64,000 nt of DNA from an uncultured Collinsella sp. (GCA_900541745.1 UQLA01000001.1:1-64000); one strand, 5' to 3'. Positions 32,933 to 42,176 are shown, counted from the stretch's first letter. Numbers and translations: made by a program. The notes: a model not told the origin generated them from the letters alone.

Positions 32933-32960
32933 AAGACCGGCGGAGCTATGCCGGTCTTTC
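32933..32960 (+). terminator. Hairpin in the his operon leader
   Basis: AAGACCGGC/GCCGGTCTT with an 8-base loop is followed by TCGTTCT. It lies 37 bases before the hisZG start and downstream of a TATGCT box at 32916, so it may attenuate the operon. The T tract is weak. Confidence 0.5.
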
Positions 32961-32996
32961 GTTCTATATGAAACACAGCATGAGGAGGCTCACCAG

Positions 32997-34712
32997 ATGA
33001 CGGCCACACCGTGGGGATTCCGGGATATATTGCCCGAGGAGGCTCAGGCGCGCGAGGAGATCGCATATACGGTGAAGGGCTGCTTCAGGGAGCATCATTA
33101 CCTTCCGGTCGAGACGCCGCTGCTCGAGGACAAGGGTTCGCTCGAGGAGGGCGGCCGCATTGCGGACACGCCGTTCAAGCTCTTTGACGATGATGGCCGT
33201 CTGCTGGTGGTCCGTCCCGACAACACGCTGCCGATCGTTCGCCTGGTTTCGACTCGCATGCGCGCGGCCGATCTGCCGCTGCGCCTACGCTATGAGGCGC
33301 CGGTGGTTCGCGAGTGTCAGCGCAATGCCGGCGGCTCGCGTCAGTTTACGCAACTGGGTTTTGAGCTCATCGGCGCGGGCGACACCGCGGGCGATGTCGA
33401 GATTGTCTCACTGGTCGCCGAGGCCGTGCGCAAGCTGGCACTTCCCGGTGCGCGCATTATCGCGGGCAGCGTGCGTCCGTTTAAGGAACTGCTCGCGGCC
33501 TGTGAGGATCGCGAACTGGCTGCCGAGGCATTGCGTTGTGTGCACGCCAACGACTTCGTGGGCCTCGATGCCCGCGTGGCGAAAAGCGTCGAGTCCGAGG
33601 CCGTTAAGGTCGCCATTAGCGAGCTGCCGCGCCTGCACGGTGGTGCCGAGGTGCTCGACCGCGTCGACGCGCTGCTGGCGGCGGCGGGCATTGTCGCGCT
33701 GCTCACGCGCGAGCTGCGCGCCCTGGTCGAGCGCCTGGCTCCCGAGGACGCCCAGGTGCTGTCGTTCGACTTCTCCATCATGAACTCTTTCGATTACTAC
33801 ACGGGCCTGGTCTTTAAGGCCTATGCCGGCGGCCTGCCCGATCCGGTGGGCTCGGGCGGACGCTACGACTCCATCTTTACCGGTGCATTTGGCGACGGCA
33901 TCGAGGTACCGGCGGCGGGCTTCGCCTTTTCGCTCGAGCGTCTGGAGGCCGCGCGTACCTCGGCCGAGGACGCCGCTTCCGATGGTGATCACGCCGCGGG
34001 CCGTGGCGCCGAGGGTCCGCTGCGCATCGCCGTGCCCAAGGGCTCGCTCAAGGCCGACACGCTCGACGTGCTCGAGGCTGCAGGCTTAGACGTCTCTGAG
34101 CTGCGCGATCCCGGCCGTCACCTGATCGTGCGCGGCCGCGACACGCGTACCGGCGAAGGCGCGGTCGGAGATATCGAGTTTGTCATCGTGCGCCCCAGCG
34201 ACGCGCCCGCCTTTGTGGGCTGCGGAGGTGCCGATTGCGGCATCTGCGGCTGGGACTCGCTTATCGAAGCCGACCTCAATCTGCTGCAGCTGGTCGACCT
34301 GGGCTACGGCCTGTGCACGTTTATCGAGGCGGAGCCCGCATGGCGCGCCGGTCAGGCCGAGCGCAACTACGCCCGTCGCGGGTCGCTTCGCGTGGCCACC
34401 AAATACCCGCGCATCGCGAGCGCCTGGTATGCCGAGCGCGGCGTGAATGCCGACATCGTTTCGCTGCACGGCAATATTGAGTTGGGCCCCATCGTCGGCA
34501 TGACCGACCGCATCGTGGACATTACCGCCACGGGTGCCACGCTGCGCGACAACGACCTGGTCATCACCGGCCGCATTATGGACTGCACGGCCCGCTTCTT
34601 CGTCAACCCAGGTGCCGCGCGCTTGGATCCGCGCGTTCGCAACTTGGCCGATCGCTTGGCAGCTGCTGTTAAGGACAAGCATTTTGAGCCCGTCGCGGGC
34701 TCGGCACAATAG
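32997..34712 (+). CDS. Fused HisZ-HisG ATP phosphoribosyltransferase
   Basis: First step of histidine synthesis: ATP plus PRPP to phosphoribosyl-ATP. Residues 1-320 are HisZ, the regulatory paralogue of histidyl-tRNA synthetase (PWGFRDILPEEA; motif-2-like YEAPVVRE). Residues about 340-571 are the short-form catalytic HisG (LRIAVPKGSLK; phosphate-binding DITATGATL). The two are normally separate subunits of a hetero-octamer. Here a 20-30-residue acidic linker joins them in frame. AGGAGG precedes the ATG. Confidence 0.95.
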   Translation: MTATPWGFRDILPEEAQAREEIAYTVKGCFREHHYLPVETPLLEDKGSLEEGGRIADTPFKLFDDDGRLLVVRPDNTLPIVRLVSTRMRAADLPLRLRYEAPVVRECQRNAGGSRQFTQLGFELIGAGDTAGDVEIVSLVAEAVRKLALPGARIIAGSVRPFKELLAACEDRELAAEALRCVHANDFVGLDARVAKSVESEAVKVAISELPRLHGGAEVLDRVDALLAAAGIVALLTRELRALVERLAPEDAQVLSFDFSIMNSFDYYTGLVFKAYAGGLPDPVGSGGRYDSIFTGAFGDGIEVPAAGFAFSLERLEAARTSAEDAASDGDHAAGRGAEGPLRIAVPKGSLKADTLDVLEAAGLDVSELRDPGRHLIVRGRDTRTGEGAVGDIEFVIVRPSDAPAFVGCGGADCGICGWDSLIEADLNLLQLVDLGYGLCTFIEAEPAWRAGQAERNYARRGSLRVATKYPRIASAWYAERGVNADIVSLHGNIELGPIVGMTDRIVDITATGATLRDNDLVITGRIMDCTARFFVNPGAARLDPRVRNLADRLAAAVKDKHFEPVAGSAQ

Positions 34713-34817
34713 CGCGAGCACGCACGGGCGTCCCAACGTCTGGGCTGCGGGCCGATTGGCGCCGCCGCCCGGCCTCTCGTTTTTCGAACACAACCTCGAC
34801 CGATAGGGGATACCGAT

Positions 34818-36254
34818 ATGAAGACCATCAAGCTTGCTCCCGGCGAGCGCCTCGTTACCAACCAGCTCAACCGCAAGGGCGTGCTGCCGCAAAACATCGT
34901 CGACGCCGCCCGCGATATCGTGGCCAACGTACGCGCCAACGGCGATGCCGCGGTGCGCGATTACTGCCAGCGTTTTGACGGCGTTGAGCTGCAGAGCTTC
35001 CGTCTGCCGCAAGAGCAGATCGATGCCGCGCTCGAAGGCCTCGATCCTGCCTTTGTCGCGGCTCTCGAAAAGTCCGCACGCCAGATCCGCGAGTTCCACC
35101 AGCGTGAGGTCGAGCAGAGCTGGTTTACCACGCGCCCGGACGGCACGATGCTCGGCGTTAAGGTGACCCCGCTTGCCGCTGCCGGCATTTACGTGCCGGG
35201 CGGTCGTGCGCAGTATCCCTCCACGGTGCTTATGAACGCCATCCCTGCCAAGGTGGCTGGCGTTAAGCGCGTGGTCATGGTGACCCCGCCGCAAAAAGAT
35301 GGCCTAATCAGCCCCTATACGCTCGCGGCTGCCAAGCTCGGCGGCGTGGACGAGATCTATATGGTGGGTGGCGCCCAGGCCGTGGCCGCGCTGGCGTACG
35401 GTACCGAGACCATTCCGCGTGTCGACAAGATTACCGGCCCGGGTAACGCCTTTGTCGCCGCTGCCAAGCAGATTGTCTCGGGTGACGTGGGTATCGATAT
35501 GGTTGCTGGTCCCTCCGAGGTCTGCGTGCTGGCCGACGCCACGGCCAAGCCCATGGTGGTCGCGGCCGACCTGATGGCCCAGGCCGAGCACGATCCGCTG
35601 GCGGCCTGCTATCTGGTGACCTGCGACGAGCAGTTTGCGTGTGAGGTCGAGGCGGGTATCGACATCCTGGTGGCGCAGTCCCCGCGTGCCGAGATTACGC
35701 GCGCTTCGCTCGACAATGAGGGCACCATCGTGGTGGCCGCCGACATGGCCGCCGCCGTCGAGGCCGTGAACACGGTGGCGCCTGAGCACCTTGAGCTGCA
35801 CTGCAAGGACGCGATGGGCCTGCTCGGCGGCATTCGCAACGCCGGCGCTATCTTTGTGGGCGCTTGGAGCTCGGAGCCGCTCGGCGATTACGTTGCCGGC
35901 CCCAATCACACGCTACCGACCGGCGGCACGGCCATGTTCTCCAACCCGCTTTCGGTGGAGGAGTTCGTCAAGCGCTCGAGTGTCATTTGCTATACACCCG
36001 AGGGCCTGCTCTCCGATGCTCCTGCCACGCAGCGCCTCGCCGAGGCCGAGGGTCTGTGGGCACACGCGCTTTCCGCCGCGCTGCGCCGCTGCGTGTTGGA
36101 GCAAGGCGAGGATGCCGTGAGCGCCGAGTCGCTCGCCGCGGCCGACCTGACCAAGGTCGCCTGGCCGGGCGACGCCGTGGCGACGGTTGCCGAGGGTGTG
36201 GACCTGGTGGCTGCAAGTGCGGATGGCGCTGACGCGGTCGTCGAGGAGGCCTAA
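34818..36254 (+). CDS. hisD: Histidinol dehydrogenase
   Basis: Zinc enzyme that oxidises histidinol twice to histidine with NAD. Motifs AQAEHDPLA and PEHLELHCKD carry the catalytic Glu/His and zinc ligands, and GPSEVCVLAD is conserved. Its 478 residues include a C-terminal tail of about 40 residues beyond the usual end. GGGG precedes the ATG, and hisC starts 1 base after the stop. Confidence 0.96.
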   Translation: MKTIKLAPGERLVTNQLNRKGVLPQNIVDAARDIVANVRANGDAAVRDYCQRFDGVELQSFRLPQEQIDAALEGLDPAFVAALEKSARQIREFHQREVEQSWFTTRPDGTMLGVKVTPLAAAGIYVPGGRAQYPSTVLMNAIPAKVAGVKRVVMVTPPQKDGLISPYTLAAAKLGGVDEIYMVGGAQAVAALAYGTETIPRVDKITGPGNAFVAAAKQIVSGDVGIDMVAGPSEVCVLADATAKPMVVAADLMAQAEHDPLAACYLVTCDEQFACEVEAGIDILVAQSPRAEITRASLDNEGTIVVAADMAAAVEAVNTVAPEHLELHCKDAMGLLGGIRNAGAIFVGAWSSEPLGDYVAGPNHTLPTGGTAMFSNPLSVEEFVKRSSVICYTPEGLLSDAPATQRLAEAEGLWAHALSAALRRCVLEQGEDAVSAESLAAADLTKVAWPGDAVATVAEGVDLVAASADGADAVVEEA

Positions 36255-36255
36255 T

Positions 36256-37371
36256 ATGGCCGAGCTGACGCCCCGCATGAAGGAGCTCGTCCAGCCCTAC
36301 TTGGCCGGTATTGAGCCCTACGATCCTAACTTTACGCCCACGCGCATCAACCTTTCGGCCAACGAGAACACCTATCCCGTGCCCGCCGGCGTGCGCGAGG
36401 CGGTTGATGCGGCCTTGGCTGCCACACCGCTCAACCGCTATCCCGACCCCATGTCGAACGACCTGCGCGACGAGCTTGCTGCCCGGCATGGCGTGACGCG
36501 CGAGAACATCTGCGTGGGCAACGGCGGCGACGAGCTGCTCTATAACTATCTGCTGGCGTTTGGCGGCGCGGGGAGGACCCTGCTCAACTGCCCGCCGTGC
36601 TTTAGCGAGTATGCGTTCTTTGCGTCGCTCTGTCAGACCGAGGTGCGCGACGTGTGGCGCAATCCGGCGACCTTTGAGCTCGGCCAAGCTGCTGTGCTCG
36701 CGGCCGCGCTCGAGTGCAACCTCGCCATCGTGACCTCGCCCAACAATCCCACGGGTGATGTGGCTCCGCTCGACTTTGTCGCGGCCCTGTGCGATGCGTG
36801 CCCCGGCATGGTCATGGTCGACGAGGCCTACGTTGAGTTTGCCGACGATTCGTTTGGCGCGGCCACCACGGCGCAGGGGCTTATTGCCGAGCATCCCAAC
36901 CTGGTGATTCTGCATACGCTGTCCAAGGCGTTTGGCGCCGCCGGCACGCGCCTGGGCTACGTGATCGCGGCGCCCGAGGTCATCGACGTGTTCGCGGCGA
37001 TTCGCCAGATCTATTCGGTTAATGTGCTGAGCCAGGCCGCCGCGCTTGCCTGCGTGCGTGCCCGCGATGCGTACGCGCCCGTGGTGGCGCAGGTCGCATC
37101 CGAGCGCGAGCGCGAGCTGGCCGCTCTGCGCGCGATGGCTGCCGAGGGCTTGCCCGTGGAGGTGTGGCCGAGCGCGGCGAACTTTGTGCTCGTACGCACG
37201 CCACATGCCACGCGCGTGCGCGAGCGCCTGCGCGACGAGTATTCGATTTTGGTGCGCGACTTTAGCTATGCGCCGGGTCTTGCGGACTGCCTGCGCATCA
37301 CCGTGGGCACACCGCAGGAAAACGATGAGGTGCTGGCCGCGTTTGCCGCGCTGGTGAAGGAGGAGATGTAG
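36256..37371 (+). CDS. hisC: Histidinol-phosphate aminotransferase
   Basis: Fold-type I PLP enzyme that makes histidinol phosphate from imidazole acetol phosphate and glutamate. SPNNPTGDV, DEAYVEF and the PLP lysine in HTLSKAFGAAGTRLGY are visible in 371 residues. The start at 36256 lies just after the hisD stop; the in-frame ATG upstream lies inside hisD. GAGGAGG at the hisD end is the ribosome site. Confidence 0.95.
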   Translation: MAELTPRMKELVQPYLAGIEPYDPNFTPTRINLSANENTYPVPAGVREAVDAALAATPLNRYPDPMSNDLRDELAARHGVTRENICVGNGGDELLYNYLLAFGGAGRTLLNCPPCFSEYAFFASLCQTEVRDVWRNPATFELGQAAVLAAALECNLAIVTSPNNPTGDVAPLDFVAALCDACPGMVMVDEAYVEFADDSFGAATTAQGLIAEHPNLVILHTLSKAFGAAGTRLGYVIAAPEVIDVFAAIRQIYSVNVLSQAAALACVRARDAYAPVVAQVASERERELAALRAMAAEGLPVEVWPSAANFVLVRTPHATRVRERLRDEYSILVRDFSYAPGLADCLRITVGTPQENDEVLAAFAALVKEEM

Positions 37372-37959
37372 ATGGGCCGTTATGCCGAGGTAACCCGTAA
37401 GACGGGGGAGACCGATATTGTCGTCAAGCTCGACCTGGACGGATGCGGCGTGTGCGATATCTCGACCGGCGTGCCGTTTTTCGACCACATGCTCAACGCC
37501 TTTGGCCGCCATGGCCTGTTTGATCTGACGGTACACGCGGTGGGCGACGTGGAGGTCGATGCACACCACACCGTCGAGGACACGGGCATTGTGCTGGGCG
37601 AGGCGTTCTGCCAGGTGCTGGGCGACAAGGCAGGCATCACACGCTTTGCCGACGCGGCGATCGCCATGGATGAGACGCTTGTGATGGCCGCCGTTGACAT
37701 CTCGGGTCGCGGGCAGGCCTACTGCGAGCTGCCCGTGCCGACCGAGCGCGTGGGCACCTTCGATACCGAGCTGGCCGTCGAGTTCTTCTACGCCTTTGCG
37801 CGCGACGCCAAGCTCACGCTGCACGTGCGCGAGCTGGCGGGCGGCAACTCGCACCACATTATCGAGGCCGCCTTTAAGGCCGTGGGCCGCACGATGCGTC
37901 ACGCCTGCGAGCTCGATCCCCGCGTGCAGGGCATCCCCAGCACCAAGGGCTCACTGTAA
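37372..37959 (+). CDS. hisB: Imidazoleglycerol-phosphate dehydratase
   Basis: Mn-dependent dehydratase. The His-rich metal motifs FFDHMLNAFGRHG and DAHHTVEDTG and the second set GGNSHHIIEAAFK are complete in 195 residues. It is the monofunctional form without a phosphatase domain, so histidinol phosphatase must come from another gene (see 41078). The ATG abuts the hisC stop. Confidence 0.96.
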   Translation: MGRYAEVTRKTGETDIVVKLDLDGCGVCDISTGVPFFDHMLNAFGRHGLFDLTVHAVGDVEVDAHHTVEDTGIVLGEAFCQVLGDKAGITRFADAAIAMDETLVMAAVDISGRGQAYCELPVPTERVGTFDTELAVEFFYAFARDAKLTLHVRELAGGNSHHIIEAAFKAVGRTMRHACELDPRVQGIPSTKGSL

Positions 37960-38005
37960 CCTGTCCCTTTTTGGCGGGTTTTGAATGAGAAAAGGGAGGG
38001 GTCGC

Positions 38006-38707
38006 GTGGGCGAACCGAAGATCGTGGTGGTCGACTACCACAAGGGCAACTTGTCGAGTGTCGTGCGCGGGCTTGCGCGCGCCGGTGCCGCCGCCTGCAC
38101 GTCGGACGACCCGGAGCAGATCCGTAACGCCGACGGCTTGGTCATCCCGGGCGTGGGTGCGTTCTGCGACGCGATTGCCTTTATGCGCCAGAGCGGCGAG
38201 GCGGACGCGGTGCTCGACGCCGTTGCCACCGGAACTCCGCTGCTCGGCATCTGCCTGGGCCTTCAATTATTTTTTGAGCGCGGCAACGAGGGCGTGCCTG
38301 CGGACGAAGGCACGGTTGCCGACGGCAACACCTCCGAGCAGGCCGGTGGCCCCTGGGTCGATGGCCTGGGTATTATGCGCGGTTCGTGCGCGCGTCTGGA
38401 GTCGAGCCGCCTGAAGGTGCCGCACGTGGGGTGGGACCAGGTGCACATGACGCCTGCCGGTGCGGCCGATCCGCTGCTCGCCGGTTTTGCCGAGGGCGCC
38501 AATATGTACTTCACCCACAGCTATGCGGTGGCCGACGATGCCGATGCCGCCGATGTTCTGGCACGCACGCACTACACGCGGAGCTTCCCGTGCATCGTGC
38601 GCCACGGCAACGTGTGGGGCTGCCAGTTCCATCCCGAGAAATCCTCTGCGCTGGGTCAGCGCATTCTTAAGAACTTCGTGAGCATCGTCGAGGGGGCCGG
38701 CCGATGA
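38006..38707 (+). CDS. hisH: Imidazole glycerol phosphate synthase, glutaminase subunit
   Basis: Releases ammonia from glutamine for HisF. The nucleophile elbow LLGICLGLQ and the FHPEKS motif complete the triad. The GTG at 38006 follows GGGAGGGG; the ATG at 37985 would place that ribosome site inside the coding frame. It has 233 residues. Its stop overlaps the hisA start (ATGA). Confidence 0.92.
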   Translation: MGEPKIVVVDYHKGNLSSVVRGLARAGAAACTSDDPEQIRNADGLVIPGVGAFCDAIAFMRQSGEADAVLDAVATGTPLLGICLGLQLFFERGNEGVPADEGTVADGNTSEQAGGPWVDGLGIMRGSCARLESSRLKVPHVGWDQVHMTPAGAADPLLAGFAEGANMYFTHSYAVADDADAADVLARTHYTRSFPCIVRHGNVWGCQFHPEKSSALGQRILKNFVSIVEGAGR

Positions 38708-39447
38708 TTCTGTTTCCCGCAATCGATTTGATCGGCGGCAAGGTCGTGCGCCTGGAGCGCGGCGACCGGAGCCGCTGCAAGGTATATTCCGACGACCCCG
38801 TGGCCGTTGCCGGCTCCTTTGCCGAGCAGGGTGCGAGCTGGGTGCACGTCGTCGACCTGTCCGCTGCCTTTGGCGAGGACGAGGACGCGTGCGCTGCCAA
38901 CTCGGCAGCGATTAAGGCCATCTGCAGCGTCGACGGTCTGTCCGTGGACGTGGGCGGCGGCGTCCGCTCGCTCGCGCGGATCGACGAGCTGGCCGGCTAC
39001 GGCGCGCGTCGCATCGCACTCGGCACGGTGCTCGTGACCGAGCCGGGATTTGCCGAGGTGGTGGCTCGCGGCTTTGGCGAGCTGTTGGTGGCAGACATCG
39101 CCGCGCGCGACGGTCAGGTCAAGGTGAACGGCTGGCGTGACGGCGCGGGCGTGGCACTCGACGACGCCGTGGCGCAGCTTTCCGAGCTGGGCTTTAAACA
39201 CCTGGTCTATACCGATATCGCGCGCGACGGCATGCAGACGGGCATCGATGTGGCGGCGTATCGCCATGTGGCCGAGGTCGCGGGCTTTCCCGTCGTGGCT
39301 TCGGGTGGTATCTCGACGCTCGATGATATCCGCGCGCTTGCCGCGGTGGGCGAGGGCGCGATTGAAGGTGCCATTACCGGTCGTGCGCTCTACGAGGGCA
39401 ACTTTACGCTGGTACAGGCGCTGGCCGCCGCCCGAGGGGAGGAGTAG
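38704..39447 (+). CDS. hisA: ProFAR isomerase
   Basis: TIM-barrel isomerase. The catalytic Asp lies in FPAIDLIGGKVVRL and the second in YTDIARDGMQTG, with the phosphate loops VDVGGGVRS and ASGGIST. It has 247 residues. Four-base overlap with hisH implies coupled translation. Confidence 0.95.
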   Translation: MILFPAIDLIGGKVVRLERGDRSRCKVYSDDPVAVAGSFAEQGASWVHVVDLSAAFGEDEDACAANSAAIKAICSVDGLSVDVGGGVRSLARIDELAGYGARRIALGTVLVTEPGFAEVVARGFGELLVADIAARDGQVKVNGWRDGAGVALDDAVAQLSELGFKHLVYTDIARDGMQTGIDVAAYRHVAEVAGFPVVASGGISTLDDIRALAAVGEGAIEGAITGRALYEGNFTLVQALAAARGEE

Positions 39448-39450
39448 CCC

Positions 39451-40233
39451 ATGCTTACCAAGCGCGTGATTCCCTGTCTGGATGTTAAGGACGGCCGTGT
39501 GGTCAAGGGTGTCAACTTTGTGAGCCTGCGCGATGCGGGCGACCCGGTGGAGCTGGCCCGCGCCTATGACCGCGAGGGTGCGGACGAGGTTGTCTTCCTG
39601 GACATTACCGCCACGAGTGACAACCGTGCGACGACTATCGAGATGGCGGCGCACGCGGCCGAGGAGCTCGCTATTCCCTATACCGTGGGCGGCGGTTTCC
39701 GCGACTTGGCGGGCATGCGCACCATGGTCGCCGCCGGTGCCGACAAGGTGTCGCTTAACTCTGCCGCCGTGCGCGACCCGTCGCTGATTAGCCAGGCCGC
39801 CGCGGCGTTTGGCAGCCAGGCCGTAGTCGTGGCGATCGATGCCAAACGCGTGGGGCTGCCCGGGGAGCCGGGCGCCGATAAGTGGGAGGTCTTTACGGCG
39901 GGCGGCCGCAACGCCACGGGTATCGACGCGGTGGCGTGGGCCGAGGAGGCGGCTCGTCGCGGCGCCGGTGAGATCTTGCTCACCAGTATGGATCGCGACG
40001 GCACCAAGGCCGGCTTCGATTTGGCGCTCACCCGCGCCGCGGCGCGCGCGGTGCCGATTCCCGTCATCGCGAGCGGCGGCGTGGGCACGCTCGAGCATTT
40101 TGCCGAGGGCGTGATCGAGGGCGAAGCCGACGCCGTGCTGGCGGCCAGCGTCTTTCACTTTGGAACCTTCAGCATTCGCGAAGTCAAAGAGTATATGGCT
40201 TCTCAAGGTATTCCTGTGAGGTTGGACTTCTAG
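39451..40233 (+). CDS. hisF: Imidazole glycerol phosphate synthase, cyclase subunit
   Basis: TIM-barrel partner of HisH. RVIPCLDVKDGRVVKGVNF with the catalytic Asp, LTSMDRDGTKAGFD and IASGGVGTLEHF are diagnostic. It has 260 residues and starts 3 bases after the hisA stop, behind GGGGAGGAG. Confidence 0.96.
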   Translation: MLTKRVIPCLDVKDGRVVKGVNFVSLRDAGDPVELARAYDREGADEVVFLDITATSDNRATTIEMAAHAAEELAIPYTVGGGFRDLAGMRTMVAAGADKVSLNSAAVRDPSLISQAAAAFGSQAVVVAIDAKRVGLPGEPGADKWEVFTAGGRNATGIDAVAWAEEAARRGAGEILLTSMDRDGTKAGFDLALTRAAARAVPIPVIASGGVGTLEHFAEGVIEGEADAVLAASVFHFGTFSIREVKEYMASQGIPVRLDF

Positions 40234-40246
40234 TGCTGCGGCTTGC

Positions 40247-40333
40247 CCAGGCACCCGACCTTCCGGCTCCAACCCTCCTCGCGTACTTAAGTACGCGTCG
40301 TCGGGCTTGTCGCTCGGAATCTCGGGTACCTGG
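40247..40333 (+). repeat. Hairpin between hisF and hisI
   Basis: The ends CCAGGCACCCGA and TCGGGTACCTGG pair, TTCCG pairs with CGGAA inside them, and a perfect 16-bp palindrome GCGTACTTAAGTACGC forms the tip. There is no T tract, so it is more likely an mRNA processing or stability element than a terminator. Confidence 0.7.
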
Positions 40334-40381
40334 ACAACCCTCGCCGACCTGTGGGGTTTCGTTTGTTACTTGGGAGGAATG

Positions 40382-40711
40382 ATGACTGAGGTGGTAGAAG
40401 CGGCGGATCTTACGTACGACGCCCGCGGGCTGATTCCTTGTGTGGTTCAGCAGTATGACACCGGTGAGGTGCTTATGGTTGCTTGGATGAACGAGGAATC
40501 GGTGGGACTGACGCTCAAGACCGGGACCACGTGGTTTTGGAGTCGCAGCCGCCAGGAGCTCTGGAACAAGGGCGCGACGAGCGGCAATATGCAGGAGGTC
40601 AAGGAACTCTGGGCCGACTGCGATAACGATACGCTGTTGGTCAAGGTCGACTCTCCGGGCCCGGCTTGCCACACCGGCAACCGTACCTGCTTCTTTAAGA
40701 AACTCGCCTAA
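40382..40711 (+). CDS. hisI: Phosphoribosyl-AMP cyclohydrolase
   Basis: Opens the adenine ring of PR-AMP. Metal ligands are seen in WADCDNDTLL and CHTGNRTCFF. The 109-residue protein starts at the second of two adjacent ATG codons, four bases after GGGAGGA. It is the monofunctional form, with HisE encoded separately next. Confidence 0.93.
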   Translation: MTEVVEAADLTYDARGLIPCVVQQYDTGEVLMVAWMNEESVGLTLKTGTTWFWSRSRQELWNKGATSGNMQEVKELWADCDNDTLLVKVDSPGPACHTGNRTCFFKKLA

Positions 40712-40757
40712 GGCGGGCGCCCTGTTGGGCGCTCGGTAAAACGGAAAGGATTGAACT

Positions 40758-41075
40758 ATGGGTGTGCGCACCGCAAATGTTCAGGATGGAAATATCGGCG
40801 AGACGCTGACGGGTCTGGCCGAGGTGATTCACGGTCGTCGCGATGCGTCGCCACAGGAGAGCTACACCGCTCGTCTGTTGACCGACGTCGAGGACGAGCT
40901 GCTCAAGAAGCTTGCCGAGGAGGCGAGCGAGGTCATCATGGCCTGCAAGGATAACGATCACGACCACATCCGCTACGAGGCCGGCGACCTGGTCTACCAC
41001 CTGCTCGTGACGCTTGAGCGCTACGGCATCACCCTCGACGAACTGGCCGGCGAACTCAACGCTCGCCGCCACTAG
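40758..41075 (+). CDS. hisE: Phosphoribosyl-ATP pyrophosphatase
   Basis: MazG-like fold; converts PR-ATP to PR-AMP. KKLAEEASEVIMACKD and the YEAGDLVYHLLV helix carry the metal-binding acidic residues. It has 105 residues, with AAAGGA before the ATG. Last gene of the his operon, ending 2 bases before the convergent PHP gene. Confidence 0.95.
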   Translation: MGVRTANVQDGNIGETLTGLAEVIHGRRDASPQESYTARLLTDVEDELLKKLAEEASEVIMACKDNDHDHIRYEAGDLVYHLLVTLERYGITLDELAGELNARRH

Positions 41076-41077
41076 TT

Positions 41078-41989
41078 TTAGGCGAGGGGCGTGGGTTGCC
41101 ATTCTCCGGTGGGGTGGGGGATGTCGAAGGTTCGATAACCGCAGTCGTAGGCGTGGTCCTGGGCCTCGCGGATATTCCAGCAGATATCGCAGGCGCGGTG
41201 CGCGTCCGAGCCAAAGGTGATGGGTACCTCGGCATGGGCAAAGCAGCGCAAGAGGCCGGTCGCGGGGTAGTAGTCGTCGAGTCCCTTGCGCGGCGCGGCA
41301 GTCGAGACCTCAACGCGCCGATTCGTGTCGTGTGCGCATTCTGCCATCTGCCCCCAGAACGGCGCGGGGTCAAAGTCGGGCGCAAACCCTTCCTTCGAAA
41401 AGCGCATGACCAGGTCGGGGTGGGCCATCACATCAAAGTTGAGTGAACTTTCGCAAGCACGGCACCAGTCGTCGACGTAGCGCTCCCACACGCCGCGCAC
41501 GCCCAGGTTTTCCCAAACGTGCAGGTTGGTGTCATCGTCGATCCAACCGCAGCACGAATCGGGCGTATCGGGACGAGCGACGTCTTCTGTCCCCGTCGTG
41601 CCCGCAGCGCCTGCCGCAATATCTCCCGGGTTGCCAATCCAATGCACGCTGCCCAAGCGCACTATGGCACCCGCGGACCAGCGCCCAACCAAAGGCTCGC
41701 AGCCCTCGTACCAGTCGCATTCAAAGCCATAGATAAGCTCGAGCTCCGGCGCGATCTGCGCGGCGAGTTTGCGGGCGTCCTCAAAGGCCAGACGATGTGC
41801 CGGCAGATCACCCTCGACGACTTGCACCTCGCAGTTAGCATCCATGCTGGCAGGTAGGGTGAGGTGGTCGGTCGAGACCATGACGCGGCAGCCGGCGGCG
41901 GCAGCAGCGCGGACGTTGTCCTCAAACGAGGCATGGCCGTCCGAAAACGAGGTATGGGTATGGCAATCGATCAGAGGGCATGCGGGCAT
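41078..41989 (-). CDS. PHP-type histidinol phosphatase (HisJ/HisK-like)
   Basis: Polymerase-and-histidinol-phosphatase family. The DCHTHTSFSDG metal motif at the N-terminus, STDHL, and GFECDWYE match the HisK type. The 303 residues fit. Its place beside a his operon lacking a fused phosphatase suggests that it provides that missing step. It is transcribed towards hisE, with the genes 2 bp apart, so it is regulated separately. Substrate is inferred. Confidence 0.82.
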   Translation of the reverse strand: MPACPLIDCHTHTSFSDGHASFEDNVRAAAAAGCRVMVSTDHLTLPASMDANCEVQVVEGDLPAHRLAFEDARKLAAQIAPELELIYGFECDWYEGCEPLVGRWSAGAIVRLGSVHWIGNPGDIAAGAAGTTGTEDVARPDTPDSCCGWIDDDTNLHVWENLGVRGVWERYVDDWCRACESSLNFDVMAHPDLVMRFSKEGFAPDFDPAPFWGQMAECAHDTNRRVEVSTAAPRKGLDDYYPATGLLRCFAHAEVPITFGSDAHRACDICWNIREAQDHAYDCGYRTFDIPHPTGEWQPTPLA

Positions 41990-42107
41990 GGCGACTCCTT
42001 TGCATTTGGTGAATCCGCTCCATTGTAATGGCGCAGCCTCGGCGCGTCGTGCACGCGGGGTGCCGAAATCGACTGGAAAGGGTGCGCGGTGCGACCTCGC
42101 TTGCTCT

Positions 42108-42176
42108 CAAAACATGTACGTCAGCCTCCAAAACCGACAAAAAATGACATGTTTGGAGGCTGATGTACATGTTTGG
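42108..42176. repeat. Palindrome upstream of the PHP gene
   Basis: The 26-27-bp arms CATGTACGTCAGCCTCC and GGAGGCTGATGTACATG with matching flanks pair around a 16-base loop rich in A. It lies in the divergent gap between the PHP phosphatase and the LarC-like gene. There is no T tract. Confidence 0.85.

Noticed and set aside
32850..32996. T-box riboswitch controlling the his operon
   Set aside because: The conserved T-box sequence (AGGGTGGNACCGCG) is absent; only a modest hairpin is seen.
32968..33000. 10-codon leader peptide overlapping the hisZG start
   Set aside because: It has only one His codon and no ribosome site; the overlap with ATGA is probably chance.
35983..37902. 639-codon minus-strand frame opposite hisD, hisC and hisB
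   Set aside because: The his genes on the + strand have full motifs and ribosome sites; this frame has neither.
38656..40272. 538-codon minus-strand frame opposite hisA and hisF
   Set aside because: Shadow of two well-supported TIM-barrel genes.
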